Assembly (NCBI RefSeq): GCF_004168285.1
Contig: NZ_SEWF01000010.1
Coordinates: forward strand, 1-64,000
From: Emticicia agri
GTDB taxonomy: Bacteria > Bacteroidota > Bacteroidia > Cytophagales > Spirosomataceae
Direction: 5' to 3'
DNA: 64,000 nucleotides
The notes under the pieces were generated by a model that did no database searches, was not told the DNA's origin, and saw only the letters and a program-made list of their open reading frames with translations. This document shows, one piece after another, positions 8,537-17,403 of this stretch. Position 1 is the stretch's first letter. Each line of letters begins with the position of its first letter. The position numbers and the translations under genes were made by a program.

Positions 8537-9133
8537 TTACTTTTGCTTAGGTGTATATTGGTTTGCACGTATGTTTTTTTCTGCGAGTGTTACTATTTCT
8601 GTGATTCTCTTCTCACGGGTTGCTTCCTGTCTGGCATTAAGCAGCCACTCCAAAATACCTCTTTTTACCGAGCGGGGGAAAGCCTCAAAATAAGTCTTTG
8701 CTGTTGGATTATTGTCCAAAGCCGCTTGCAAATCAGCCGGGTTTATCAGGTTTTCTACATCATCAAGGGCTGTCCAATAACCGTTTTCTTTGGCAAAATC
8801 AATTACTTTCATGCCTGCTTCTGTCATTAGTCCATCAGCAAGTAGTTTATCAACTTTAGCTTTATTGACTCTACTCCAGTTACTTTTAGGATTACGTCTG
8901 GCAAAAAACTGATAGTAATAGTCTTCGTTTCCACTTTTGATTGAGCTATCAACCCAGGCAAAACAAAGTGCCTCATCTACGGCCTCGTCATAAGTAACAC
9001 TTGGTGTCTGACTCTGTTTTTTATAGATTTTAATCCAGATACTTTTTTCCTGGTTATGATTTTCCGATAGCCATTGCCTCCATGCCTGTCTGTTTTCAAA
9101 AGCAATTGCATGTGCAAAGTCATTTTTTGCCAT
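8537..9133 (-). CDS. YdeI/OmpD-associated (OmdA) family protein
   Basis: A 198-residue cytoplasmic protein. The motifs WLSENHNQEKSIWIKIYKK, YDEAVDEALCFAWVDS and FARRNPKSNWSRVNKAKVDKL are typical of the YdeI/OmdA family, and the C-terminal PRSVKRGILEWLLNARQEATREKRI is the bacteriocin-protection (YdeI) motif. The biochemical role of the family is unsettled. It is the first gene of the minus operon leading to the cupin-like and esterase genes. Confidence 0.85.
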   Translation of the reverse strand: MAKNDFAHAIAFENRQAWRQWLSENHNQEKSIWIKIYKKQSQTPSVTYDEAVDEALCFAWVDSSIKSGNEDYYYQFFARRNPKSNWSRVNKAKVDKLLADGLMTEAGMKVIDFAKENGYWTALDDVENLINPADLQAALDNNPTAKTYFEAFPRSVKRGILEWLLNARQEATREKRITEIVTLAEKNIRANQYTPKQK

Positions 9134-9516
9134 TTTCTTTACTATTTAACAACCAGAAGTTCCATAAGAGTAAGCATTTCAGGCAACCAATAAATCTTCG
9201 ATTTGCTTTTATAAAGTCAGAGTTTCCGGCTTCAAAAATATGCGAATATAACTCTATAGATTACAAACAAATATAATTATCCTTTGGTAAGGCTGAAAGG
9301 CTTGAGCCATTTTAATTTTTCAAGCTAAAACTGGTGTTTTAACTAGGAGTAACACCCTTATTCTATCTCTTTAAAATAAAGTTATGGTAGTAAATATAGA
9401 GTAAAAATCTGCTACTGAAAAAAGAATAAAATAATTTAAAAAAACTGAAACATTGCTGACATAGGGTTGTCAATAGGGGGTAGTACCTTTGTTAAGGAAA
9501 CAAAATAACCTTAATT
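9134..9516. other. 383-nt intergenic region between divergent genes
   Basis: Holds the promoters of the YdeI-like gene (minus) and the DoxX-like gene (plus). It includes a GGTGTT...AACACC inverted repeat (9333-9356) and an ATAGGGGG-type motif (9473-9493) resembling the 23-nt element found at 48.2 and 56.3 kb. No RNA gene or ORF is evident. Confidence 0.5.
9484..9491 (+). promoter_or_regulatory. Candidate -7 box for the DoxX-like gene
   Basis: TACCTTTG matches TAnnTTTG and lies 26 nt before the ATG. A TTG occurs 14 nt upstream, closer than the usual -33 spacing, so only the -7 element is supported. Confidence 0.45.
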
Positions 9517-9879
9517 ATGGAACTATTAACAACTCTTCAATGGATTTTAGTAGCACTTTTTGTAGGGCCTACTTTTTATTACGGTTATGTAAAAATGATT
9601 GCAGAACCGGCTAAAATCAGAAAATTTGCCGCCTGGGGCTATCCGATAAAAATGATGCAGGTACTTGGTGTGGTTGAGATTATCGGAGCGGTAGCTATCT
9701 TGTTCCCCGAACTTCGCTTGTTTGGAATTGCTATCTGGGGCATTATCTTAACAGGTACCTTTTTTAATAATATGATTCATCGTGAACCCAAAAAGGAATT
9801 ATTTGCCGTATTAACTGTACTGGCTCATCTCCTACTGATTCTGGTCTTGAATATGTGGCTAAATACTACCATCAAATAA
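9517..9879 (+). CDS. DoxX-like family membrane protein
   Basis: A 120-residue protein with four membrane segments: LQWILVALFVGPTFYYGYVK, MMQVLGVVEIIGAVAILF, LFGIAIWGIILTGTFFN and LFAVLTVLAHLLLILVLNMW. The pattern and the GVVEIIGA motif fit DoxX-like proteins (DoxX_2 type), small inner-membrane proteins linked in other bacteria to redox balance or oxidase complexes. Function here is unknown. It stands alone with its own promoter; downstream is the repeat region before convergent rlmN. Confidence 0.8.
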   Translation: MELLTTLQWILVALFVGPTFYYGYVKMIAEPAKIRKFAAWGYPIKMMQVLGVVEIIGAVAILFPELRLFGIAIWGIILTGTFFNNMIHREPKKELFAVLTVLAHLLLILVLNMWLNTTIK

Positions 9880-9904
9880 AACAATTAATCCACACAACTC
9901 AACG

Positions 9905-10112
9905 CTACCTTTTCTATACATCTTTTTAAAATGAGAAAGGAACATGGAGAGTGGAACAAGCAGAAGTAAATGCCTTTTCCATTCTTCTTTTCTCCACACA
10001 TCACTACCTTTTCTATACATCTTTATAAAAGCTATATTTTTAAAAGGAGAAAGGAACATGGAAAAAGTAAAATTTCTTTTTTCCATTCTTTTTTTCTCCG
10101 TGTTCCATTTTT
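9905..10112. repeat. Imperfect tandem duplication of a ~100-nt intergenic unit
   Basis: A 21-nt stretch beginning CTACCTTTTCTATACATC occurs identically at 9905-9925 and 10004-10024. In both copies it is followed by AAAnGAGAAAGGAACATGGA and then a TTTTCCATTCT...TTCTCC block (about 9973-9994 and 10078-10099). The GAGAAAGGAACATGGAAAAA block also has an inverted, degenerate counterpart just before the rlmN stop, so the right copy can fold. Short spurious ORFs cross the region; I see no real gene. Confidence 0.6.
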
Positions 10113-10124
10113 CCCTTCTCCCCT

Positions 10125-11177
10125 CTAAGCAGCAGCAACATTTGGTTCTTTAATGGCTAATTGCCCACAGGCTGCATCAATGTCTTTCCCTCTACTTCTC
10201 CTTACATTCACCACAACGCCTTTATCCTCCAAGAACTTAGCAAACTTGCTGAGTTTATCTTCTGATGTATTAATGAAATCGGCTTCGGCAATTGGGTTAT
10301 ATTCTATAATGTTTACTTTGGCAGGTACTTTCTTGGTAAACTCCCACAATTCTTTGGCATCTTGCAGAGAATCGTTGAAGTCGTTGAAAACAATGTACTC
10401 AAAGGTAATGCGGTTGCCTGTCTTTTTATAGAAATAATTGAGGGCAGTTGCCAGGTTCTTCAATGAGTTGGTTTCGTTGATAGGCATAATCTCATTGCGC
10501 TTTACATCATTGGCTGCATGGAGCGATAAGGCCAGGTTAAACTTTACGCCATCATCACCTAATTTCTGAATCATTTTAGCAATACCGGCAGTGCTTACGG
10601 TTATACGCTTGGGCGACCACCCCAATCCATCAGGTGAGGTAATGCGCTCGATAGACTCTAACATACTGGCATAATTGAGTAAGGGTTCTCCCATACCCAT
10701 ATAAACTATATTGGTAAGTGGCGCCTGATAGTGTTGCTCTGCCTGTTCTTTGATTAATACAACCTGGTCGTAAATTTCGGCCGCATCAAGGTTTCTTTTG
10801 CGAGGCATATAACCTGTTGCACAAAACTTACAGGTAAGCGAACAACCTACTTGTGAGGATACACAGGCCGTCATACGGTCATCTGCCGGAATCAATACAC
10901 CCTCTACCAGATTACCATCAAATAATCTGAAACCCGATTTGATGGTTTTATCGTTAGATACCTGTTTTCTGAGAACAGATACGGTTCTAATTTCAAAATT
11001 TTCTTTTAACAGCTCTCTTGTTTTTAACGAAAGGTTAGTCATTTCGTCAAAACTCCTTGCCGACTTTTTCCACAACCATTCCGAAATCTGTTTTGCCCGA
11101 AAACCCTGTTCGCCATTTGCTGAAAGCCACGTTTTCAATTGATCAACAGAAAGCTTTCGTATATCTTGTTTTTCCAT
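10125..11177 (-). CDS. rlmN: 23S rRNA (adenine2503-C2)-methyltransferase
   Basis: Radical-SAM enzyme that methylates C2 of A2503 in 23S rRNA (and A37 of some tRNAs). The [4Fe-4S] motif CxxxCxxC is CSLTCKFC, preceded by ACVSSQVG. Other family motifs include NIVYMGMGEPLLNY, ITVSTAGIA, LALSLHAANDVKR and the C-terminal cysteine in DIDAACGQL, which carries the catalytic Cys pair partner. Length from the ATG at 11177 is 350 residues, normal for RlmN; the TTG 17 codons upstream is less likely. It ends beside the tandem repeat region. Confidence 0.95.
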   Translation of the reverse strand: MEKQDIRKLSVDQLKTWLSANGEQGFRAKQISEWLWKKSARSFDEMTNLSLKTRELLKENFEIRTVSVLRKQVSNDKTIKSGFRLFDGNLVEGVLIPADDRMTACVSSQVGCSLTCKFCATGYMPRKRNLDAAEIYDQVVLIKEQAEQHYQAPLTNIVYMGMGEPLLNYASMLESIERITSPDGLGWSPKRITVSTAGIAKMIQKLGDDGVKFNLALSLHAANDVKRNEIMPINETNSLKNLATALNYFYKKTGNRITFEYIVFNDFNDSLQDAKELWEFTKKVPAKVNIIEYNPIAEADFINTSEDKLSKFAKFLEDKGVVVNVRRSRGKDIDAACGQLAIKEPNVAAA

Positions 11178-11317
11178 ATTTTCTTCAACTATTTTGCAAA
11201 GTTCTGAAATATTTAGGGTTTTTACCAAGATATACTGAATTATCCTATCAAAACCTTAGTTTATTTAAACAATAATTAAAGAATAGAAGTTTTGTCGCTT
11301 GAAAGAATTAACAAAAA

Positions 11318-12115
11318 ATGAAAAGATTTTTAAATAAGGTTGTCTGGATTACAGGTGCTTCCTCAGGTATTGGCGAAGCTACCGTTTATGAGTTTGCTAA
11401 AGAAGGTGCCAGACTGGTTATTTCGGCCAGAAGAGAAGATGAATTACAAAGGGTAAAGAAAAACACAAATTTGCCTGATACCGACGTATTAGTGTTACCC
11501 ATTGATGTAGAAAAACAAGATGAATTTCCGGCTAAAGTTAAAGAAGTGTTGAAGTACTTTGGTAGCATAGATGTACTGTTTAATAATGCTGGTATTTCGC
11601 AGAGAAGTTCGGTCATAGAAAGCGATATGGAGGTCTATCATAAAATTATGGACATTAATTTTTTTGGTGTGGTGGCTTTAACAAAAGCAGTATTGCCTGT
11701 GATGCTCAAACAAAAAAGCGGGAGCATAGCGGTTACCAGTAGTATATCAGGCAAATTAGGCACACCTATGCGCTCGGGTTACTGTGCTACCAAACATGCA
11801 CTACATGGTTTTTTTGATTCATTAAGAGCCGAGGTATGGAGAGAAAATATCCAGGTTACTATTATTTGCCCCGGCTATATACATACTAATATCTCTGTTA
11901 ATGCCATTTCAGGCGATGGCAGCAAGCACGGCCGGATGGATCAGAACCAGGCCAGAGGAATATCACCGGAAGATTGTGCTACAAGTATAGTTAATGCCAT
12001 TGCTATTGGTAAGCAGGAAGTATATATTGGTCGCAAAGAGGTATTAGGTGTTTATTTAAAACGATTTTTCCCGGGCTTACTTTCCAGGATTATGAGAAAC
12101 CAAATACCCAAATAA
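11318..12115 (+). CDS. Short-chain dehydrogenase/reductase (SDR)
   Basis: A classical 265-residue SDR. The NAD(P)-binding TGASSGIGE is at residues 12-20, NNAGIS at 89-94, and the catalytic set is Ser142, Tyr155 and Lys159 (YCATKHA). The basic residues after strand 2 (SARRED) suggest NADP. The overall pattern resembles DHRS7-like oxidoreductases, but the substrate is unknown. It is monocistronic, followed by a 249-nt AT-rich gap leading to the first susC. Confidence 0.88.
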   Translation: MKRFLNKVVWITGASSGIGEATVYEFAKEGARLVISARREDELQRVKKNTNLPDTDVLVLPIDVEKQDEFPAKVKEVLKYFGSIDVLFNNAGISQRSSVIESDMEVYHKIMDINFFGVVALTKAVLPVMLKQKSGSIAVTSSISGKLGTPMRSGYCATKHALHGFFDSLRAEVWRENIQVTIICPGYIHTNISVNAISGDGSKHGRMDQNQARGISPEDCATSIVNAIAIGKQEVYIGRKEVLGVYLKRFFPGLLSRIMRNQIPK

Positions 12116-12364
12116 TATTCTGCCAAAATCAGTTTCAGGAAAATACTTTAGACTTTATTTACTTTTCAATTTCTCCGTTTTTCTAAGAAAAATCCTATGT
12201 TATTGGCCAATTAGTTCATTTATTTGTAAAAAAAATTAAAAATTTATTTTTTTTTATTTGAATTTATTTTTTGAAAAAAAAAGTTATTAATTTAACGTTC
12301 GAATAAGTGGCCTAACACACCTATTTATAATAAATTAAACTAACAAACAAACTAAACAAACTGT

Positions 12365-15300
12365 ATGAGGAAACTTCTACTTGCCTGCATGATGCTGGTA
12401 TGGGGTAGCTATGCTTATGCCCAAAATGTCAATGTAACCGGAAAAGTTACGGCTGACGATGGTTCGGTTCTTCCCGGTGTGAGTGTCGTAGTAAAAGGCA
12501 CAAATCAAGGTGTACAAACAGACGCAAATGGTATCTACAAAGTTTCTGCAAAAAAAGGTGCGTCCCTTTTATTCAGTTTCATCGGTTTTGAAACACAAAC
12601 CGCCGTTGTCGGTAATGCTACTACTATTGACATCACTTTAAAAAGTGATGCAGCTCAATTAAATGAGGTGGTTGTAACTGCTCAGGGTATTCGTAAAAAC
12701 CTGAGAGAAGTAGGTTATGCTTATTCAAAAGTAAGTACTGAAGATGTAACAGTAGGTCGTTCTCCTCAATTAGCGCAGGCGCTTTCAGGAAAAGTAACCG
12801 GGCTGGCTGTTTACAACGTGAACAATAGCGTTGACCCATCTGTAAAAATCGTATTACGTGGTTTCCGTTCACTAACCGGTAATAATGAAGCCCTGATTGT
12901 TGTTGATGGTATGCAGACTACTTCTACTGTATTAGCCATGATTAACCCAAATGATATTGATAATATCTCTATCCTGAAAGGTGGTCAGGCCGCTACATTG
13001 TATGGTTCGGCAGGTATCAATGGTGCCTTGGTTATTACAACCAAAAGAGGTACTAAAGGTAAAATCAAAGTGGGTTACTCAAACAGTACTAACTTTGAGC
13101 AAATCAGTTTCTTGCCTGACTTTCAGGATAAATACGGTTCAGGTTCACACTACTACCCATCGTTTGGTTCAGCCGGTTATAGTGCCGACCCATTGGTGCG
13201 TATGAAAGGTAACTGGAGAGCTTATGAAAACCAACAATTTGGAGACCCATTCGATGGCTCAATGCGTCAGTTAGGTCGTAGTGCAGAAGATGGTACTACT
13301 AACATAGTAAAATATGCCGCTGTTGATGGGGCACGCTACAAGGCTTTTGATACTGGTGTTTCTATGAACAACCAGATTAACTTCTCGGGTGGTGATGATA
13401 ACAGTACTTTCTATATGTCATTAGAAAATCAGAAGATTCAAGGGATTGTACCTAACGATAAAAGTGAGAGAACAGGTGCCCGTGTTTCTTCAACCAGAGA
13501 ATTCAACAAATTATCAGTTGGTTTCAATGCAAGTTATACACAAGCACAGTATGACAGAACTTCTGCTGACTTCTATAACGACGTAATCAACCAGCCGGCC
13601 AACCTTCCGATTGATGAATACCGTGACTGGCAAACTGATAAATTTGCTAATCCGAACGCATTCTTTAACGATTATTATAATAACCCGTATTTCAATGCTG
13701 ATAACAACCGTCAGGTTTACAAAGATGCCAACATCAGCGGTAACCTGAACGCTACTTATAAAATTACGCCTTGGGCTACTATCAGCAACCGCTTAGGTAT
13801 CATGAACAACTCTCGTACTCAGAAAAACCGCACAGGTAAATTCTTATATTCTGATTACGCTAAAACAAAAGCCTTTATTGCTGAACCATTCTTCCGTGAT
13901 GGTGATGGTACAGGAGTGTATCGTGCTATTACTGATATCTTAGGTGGTGTTACCGACTTCACCAGAACTGAAAATGTTTTAAACAACGAGTTCCAGTTAT
14001 TATTAGAGAAAGACTTTGGTCCGTTTGCTAATAAATTAATCTTAGGCCATAGCTTATACCAACGTTATGTAAAAGAAGTAACGGTTAGTTCAAGCTCAAT
14101 TGTAGTACCTGATATCTACAACGTTTCAAATCGTCAGGGTGAGCTTGGTGGTGGCGAAGGCAATACTTTGCAACGTCGTGTGGGTTATTATGCTGACTTA
14201 ACCTCTAACTTCAAAAACTGGTTGATTCTGAACGGTACTTTCCGTTATGACCAGACTTCGTTGTTCTACAAACCAACTCGTCCGAACAATCTTTGGTCTT
14301 ATCCTTACTACGGTGTTGCTTTGTCGTTTATCCCAACAGATGCGTTCCCGTCTTTGAAAAGCAATGTGCTAAACTATGCCAAATTGCGTGTGAACTATAA
14401 CAAAAACGCCAATGACAATATTGATGTATATGGTTTAGATTTAACCTATCCGAATGGTCCTAACTTCCCTTATGGCAATACAGTAGGTTTAACGGTAGGT
14501 AACAGATTGCCTGATGCCAACCTGAAACCGGAAACTGTAACATCAGCCGAGATTGGTGGTGAATTCCAGTTGTTTGATAACAGAGTAAATATCGACGTAT
14601 CAGCGTATACGCAAAACTCAAAAGGACAGGTAATTACAGTTAAAGTTCCTAACTCAACAGGTTTCCCTAACTTGTTGATTAACGTAGGTGAAACCAAAAA
14701 CTTCGGATACGAGGGTGAGTTTAAATACTTAATTTCAAGAGGAAACAAATTCTCTTGGGATGCAAGTGTCAGATACTCTTATAACGATAACAAAGTATTG
14801 GAATTATATCCTGGTATCAACGAGTTCTTGCTAAGTGGTTATGCTTATGCGAGCACATACGTAATTAAAGGTTCACGCTTCCCGATGTTGAAAACTGACG
14901 GTTATCAATATGCACCAGATGGTTCAGGTTATCGTTTAGTAAGCCCTACAACGGGTTATCCTTTACGTCAGACAACCTTACAAACAAGAGGTGGTACATT
15001 ACCTCGCCACATTGTTGGTTTAGGTTCAAGAATGAGCTATGGTGATTTTGCCTTTACTTTCAACTTCGAGTATCGTGGTGGTAACTATATGTATAGCGAC
15101 TTAGGACGTCAGATGACTTTCACAGGTTCTGGTAAATGGACTGAAAACAGAACAGACCAAATCTTCCCTAACTCTGCTTATTTAGATGCTGATGGCAAAG
15201 TTGTTCCTAATACAACGGTTAAAGTTCGTGAGCCGGAATACGCACTATGGGTTGACCAGTATCGTTTGATTTCTGAAAACTTCGTAAACAGTGCCTGGTT

Positions 15301-15544
15301 TATCAAATTACGCGACATTAACCTGTCTTATAGCGTTCCGCAGAGCCTGCTTGCCAAAACAAAGATTTTCTCAAATGCAAGTATCGCTGTTTATGGTCGT
15401 AACCTGATTACTATCGTAGATAAAATGAACTTCTATACTGACCCTGAGTATAGCTTCACCACAGGAAACGGTTTGGGTATCAATAATACGAGCCAGACTC
15501 CTCCTGTACGTCAGTATGGTGTGAACCTTAACCTTACATTTTAA
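12365..15544 (+). CDS. SusC/RagA-type TonB-dependent outer-membrane transporter (pair 1)
   Basis: A 1059-residue SusC-like receptor. Signal peptide MRKLLLACMMLVWGSYAYAQ; a carboxypeptidase-regulatory-like domain (about 22-105, VTGKVTADDGSVLPGVSVVVKG); a plug domain with GLAVYNVNNSVDPSVKIVLRGFRS and the SusC signature ILKGGQAATLYGSAGINGALVITTK; then a 22-strand barrel ending in VRQYGVNLNLTF. It imports a nutrient with its SusD partner, energised by TonB. No degradative enzyme adjoins the pair, so the substrate cannot be inferred. The A/C-rich leader without Shine-Dalgarno is typical of the phylum. Its first ~105 residues are close to those of the second susC. Confidence 0.93.
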   Translation: MRKLLLACMMLVWGSYAYAQNVNVTGKVTADDGSVLPGVSVVVKGTNQGVQTDANGIYKVSAKKGASLLFSFIGFETQTAVVGNATTIDITLKSDAAQLNEVVVTAQGIRKNLREVGYAYSKVSTEDVTVGRSPQLAQALSGKVTGLAVYNVNNSVDPSVKIVLRGFRSLTGNNEALIVVDGMQTTSTVLAMINPNDIDNISILKGGQAATLYGSAGINGALVITTKRGTKGKIKVGYSNSTNFEQISFLPDFQDKYGSGSHYYPSFGSAGYSADPLVRMKGNWRAYENQQFGDPFDGSMRQLGRSAEDGTTNIVKYAAVDGARYKAFDTGVSMNNQINFSGGDDNSTFYMSLENQKIQGIVPNDKSERTGARVSSTREFNKLSVGFNASYTQAQYDRTSADFYNDVINQPANLPIDEYRDWQTDKFANPNAFFNDYYNNPYFNADNNRQVYKDANISGNLNATYKITPWATISNRLGIMNNSRTQKNRTGKFLYSDYAKTKAFIAEPFFRDGDGTGVYRAITDILGGVTDFTRTENVLNNEFQLLLEKDFGPFANKLILGHSLYQRYVKEVTVSSSSIVVPDIYNVSNRQGELGGGEGNTLQRRVGYYADLTSNFKNWLILNGTFRYDQTSLFYKPTRPNNLWSYPYYGVALSFIPTDAFPSLKSNVLNYAKLRVNYNKNANDNIDVYGLDLTYPNGPNFPYGNTVGLTVGNRLPDANLKPETVTSAEIGGEFQLFDNRVNIDVSAYTQNSKGQVITVKVPNSTGFPNLLINVGETKNFGYEGEFKYLISRGNKFSWDASVRYSYNDNKVLELYPGINEFLLSGYAYASTYVIKGSRFPMLKTDGYQYAPDGSGYRLVSPTTGYPLRQTTLQTRGGTLPRHIVGLGSRMSYGDFAFTFNFEYRGGNYMYSDLGRQMTFTGSGKWTENRTDQIFPNSAYLDADGKVVPNTTVKVREPEYALWVDQYRLISENFVNSAWFIKLRDINLSYSVPQSLLAKTKIFSNASIAVYGRNLITIVDKMNFYTDPEYSFTTGNGLGINNTSQTPPVRQYGVNLNLTF

Positions 15545-15565
15545 TCAACAATACAATTGAGAAAC

Positions 15566-17095
15566 ATGAAATTAAAATCAATAATCATATCTGCATTGGT
15601 TGTTTTGGTTGGTAGTAGCTGTAAAGAATCATATTTTGATATTAACACTAACCCTAACACCCTGCCTACTGCATCGCCAAGTTTTGTGTTTACTAATGCA
15701 GTAAACGTAACGTCAACCAATATGCTTGGTTACAATGAAATCGGTTCATACTGGGCCGGTCAATGGACACAAGGAAATGGTTATATCATTAATACTGCTC
15801 AATTTGCCTATAACTTTACCGATGGCGATTTTAACTATTGGGATGGTATTTACGATAACCTTTCGGATTACGAGTATGTGATTCAGAACGCTGATGCCAA
15901 CAATCAGAAATACTTCAAAGGCCCGGCTAAAATCATGAAAGCCATGGTGTATCAGCAATTGGTTGATATGTATGGTAATGTTCCTTTTTCAGATGCATTG
16001 AAAGGTACAGCATCGTTGGCTCCAAAATTTGATGACCAAAAAACTATCTATGACAACCTGGTTAAATTGATTGACGAAGCTCAGACAGATATGAAAGCAA
16101 ATCCTTTTGCAAGTGCCTTCGCTAATGCTGATCTCGTATTCAGAGGTAACCTTACTAAATGGGCGCAGTTTGGTAATTCATTGAAAATGAGAATCTTGAT
16201 TCGTCAGTCAAAAGTTCCTGGAAAAGAAGCATTTATCAAAAGTGAAATTGGCAAAATTATAGCTGAAGGTTCAGGTTTCATTACAGGAGAAGAAGTAGGT
16301 ATAGGTGGTTCAGGTTTCTATTTAGCTACAGCAGGTAAACTGAACCCTGTATATGACCGTTGGGGTTATGATGCAAACGGAGCAAAAAGAGCTTTAAATA
16401 ACTACCCACGTATTACTGAGTTTTTAATTAATAGCTTGAAAGCAACGGGAGATACCCTTCGTATGAAGAGAATTGCTTATGCTAATAGTGGTGAGAATGG
16501 TAATGCTCCGGGAACAAGTACACTTAAAGAAGTTTCTGCTAATTATAGAGGAACTCCATTTGGTGTGAGTTCTGGGTATTTACCGGCAAACACTGTACCG
16601 CTCGGCCCAAGCCTGATAGTTAAAGGTGAGTTTAATCGCCCATACATTATCATGACTGCGGCTGAGGTTCAGTTCTTATTAGCAGAAGCTAAACAAAGAT
16701 ATGCCGATGTAGCACTACCCAATACAGCGCAACAATATTTTGAAGAAGGTATCAAACAATCATTCCGTGTATTAGGTGCCGGAGCTGCCAATGCTGATGC
16801 TTACAAAGGCAGTGGTGTGGTTAATTATGATTGGGAAGCCTCTACTGATAAATTAGCGGCTATTGCTATTCAGAAATGGATTGCTCTGAATAACTTCAGT
16901 GGTTTTGAAGCATGGGCAGAATACAGAAGAACTAATCTTCCGGTTACTCCGCAAAGTATCCAGATCATTGGTGAAACCAAACGTCCGTTGCGTTTATTCT
17001 ATCCTAATACTGAAAATGGTTCAAACGGTGCTAACGTAAAAGCACAAGGTACGGTTGATGTATTTACAACAAGATTATTCTGGGATGTTGATTAA
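15566..17095 (+). CDS. SusD/RagB-family outer-membrane lipoprotein (pair 1)
   Basis: A 509-residue substrate-binding lipoprotein that caps the SusC barrel. The ATG at 15566 gives a signal ending VLVGSSCKES (lipobox cysteine); a TTG three codons earlier is less likely. It looks like the SusD-like_2 type (NTNPNTLPTASPSFVFTNAV, AKIMKAMVYQQLVDMYGNVPFSDA, FEAWAEYRRTNLPV), a class often found apart from glycoside hydrolases. It follows susC after 21 nt and ends 24 nt before a strong terminator. Confidence 0.9.
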   Translation: MKLKSIIISALVVLVGSSCKESYFDINTNPNTLPTASPSFVFTNAVNVTSTNMLGYNEIGSYWAGQWTQGNGYIINTAQFAYNFTDGDFNYWDGIYDNLSDYEYVIQNADANNQKYFKGPAKIMKAMVYQQLVDMYGNVPFSDALKGTASLAPKFDDQKTIYDNLVKLIDEAQTDMKANPFASAFANADLVFRGNLTKWAQFGNSLKMRILIRQSKVPGKEAFIKSEIGKIIAEGSGFITGEEVGIGGSGFYLATAGKLNPVYDRWGYDANGAKRALNNYPRITEFLINSLKATGDTLRMKRIAYANSGENGNAPGTSTLKEVSANYRGTPFGVSSGYLPANTVPLGPSLIVKGEFNRPYIIMTAAEVQFLLAEAKQRYADVALPNTAQQYFEEGIKQSFRVLGAGAANADAYKGSGVVNYDWEASTDKLAAIAIQKWIALNNFSGFEAWAEYRRTNLPVTPQSIQIIGETKRPLRLFYPNTENGSNGANVKAQGTVDVFTTRLFWDVD

Positions 17096-17118
17096 ACAAC
17101 ACACAGATATATTTTCAG

Positions 17119-17145
17119 AAAAGGGCCTCTTCGGGGGCCCTTTTT
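17119..17145 (+). terminator. Rho-independent terminator with UUCG tetraloop after SusCD pair 1
   Basis: Stem AAAAGGGCCTC closed by a C(UUCG)G loop, pairing with GGGGCCCTTTTT. The rest of the 308-nt gap up to 17403 is AT-rich and contains the leader of the second susC; a near match to the -7 consensus (TAACCTTG, around 17238) is the only promoter-like signal. Confidence 0.9.
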
Positions 17146-17403
17146 GGTTTCTACTCTTGAATAGTAGCTGTTGCATATGGCTCAATTATTTGCTTAAAGT
17201 ATTTCATAGAAGAGAATAACGACATTAATTTATCATAACCTTGTCGAATATTGTATGAATAGAGTCGCTACAATCTGCATATTCATCTCACACCTTATTT
17301 AAATTTTTTTAAAAAGTTTCCGAATTATCAGAAAAAGACTCTAACTTAGCATTAAAGTACAATAAGATTGTATAAAATTAATTAAAACAAACTAACGAAC
17401 TGT

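Noticed and set aside
10004-10110. Small ORF (69 codons) in the tandem repeat region
   Set aside because: Composition follows the repeat, with no conserved motif; both strands carry similar spurious frames.
12116-12364. Promoter of the first susC
   Set aside because: The region is so AT-rich that several near matches occur, but none is an exact TTTG-N-TAnnTTTG at proper spacing.
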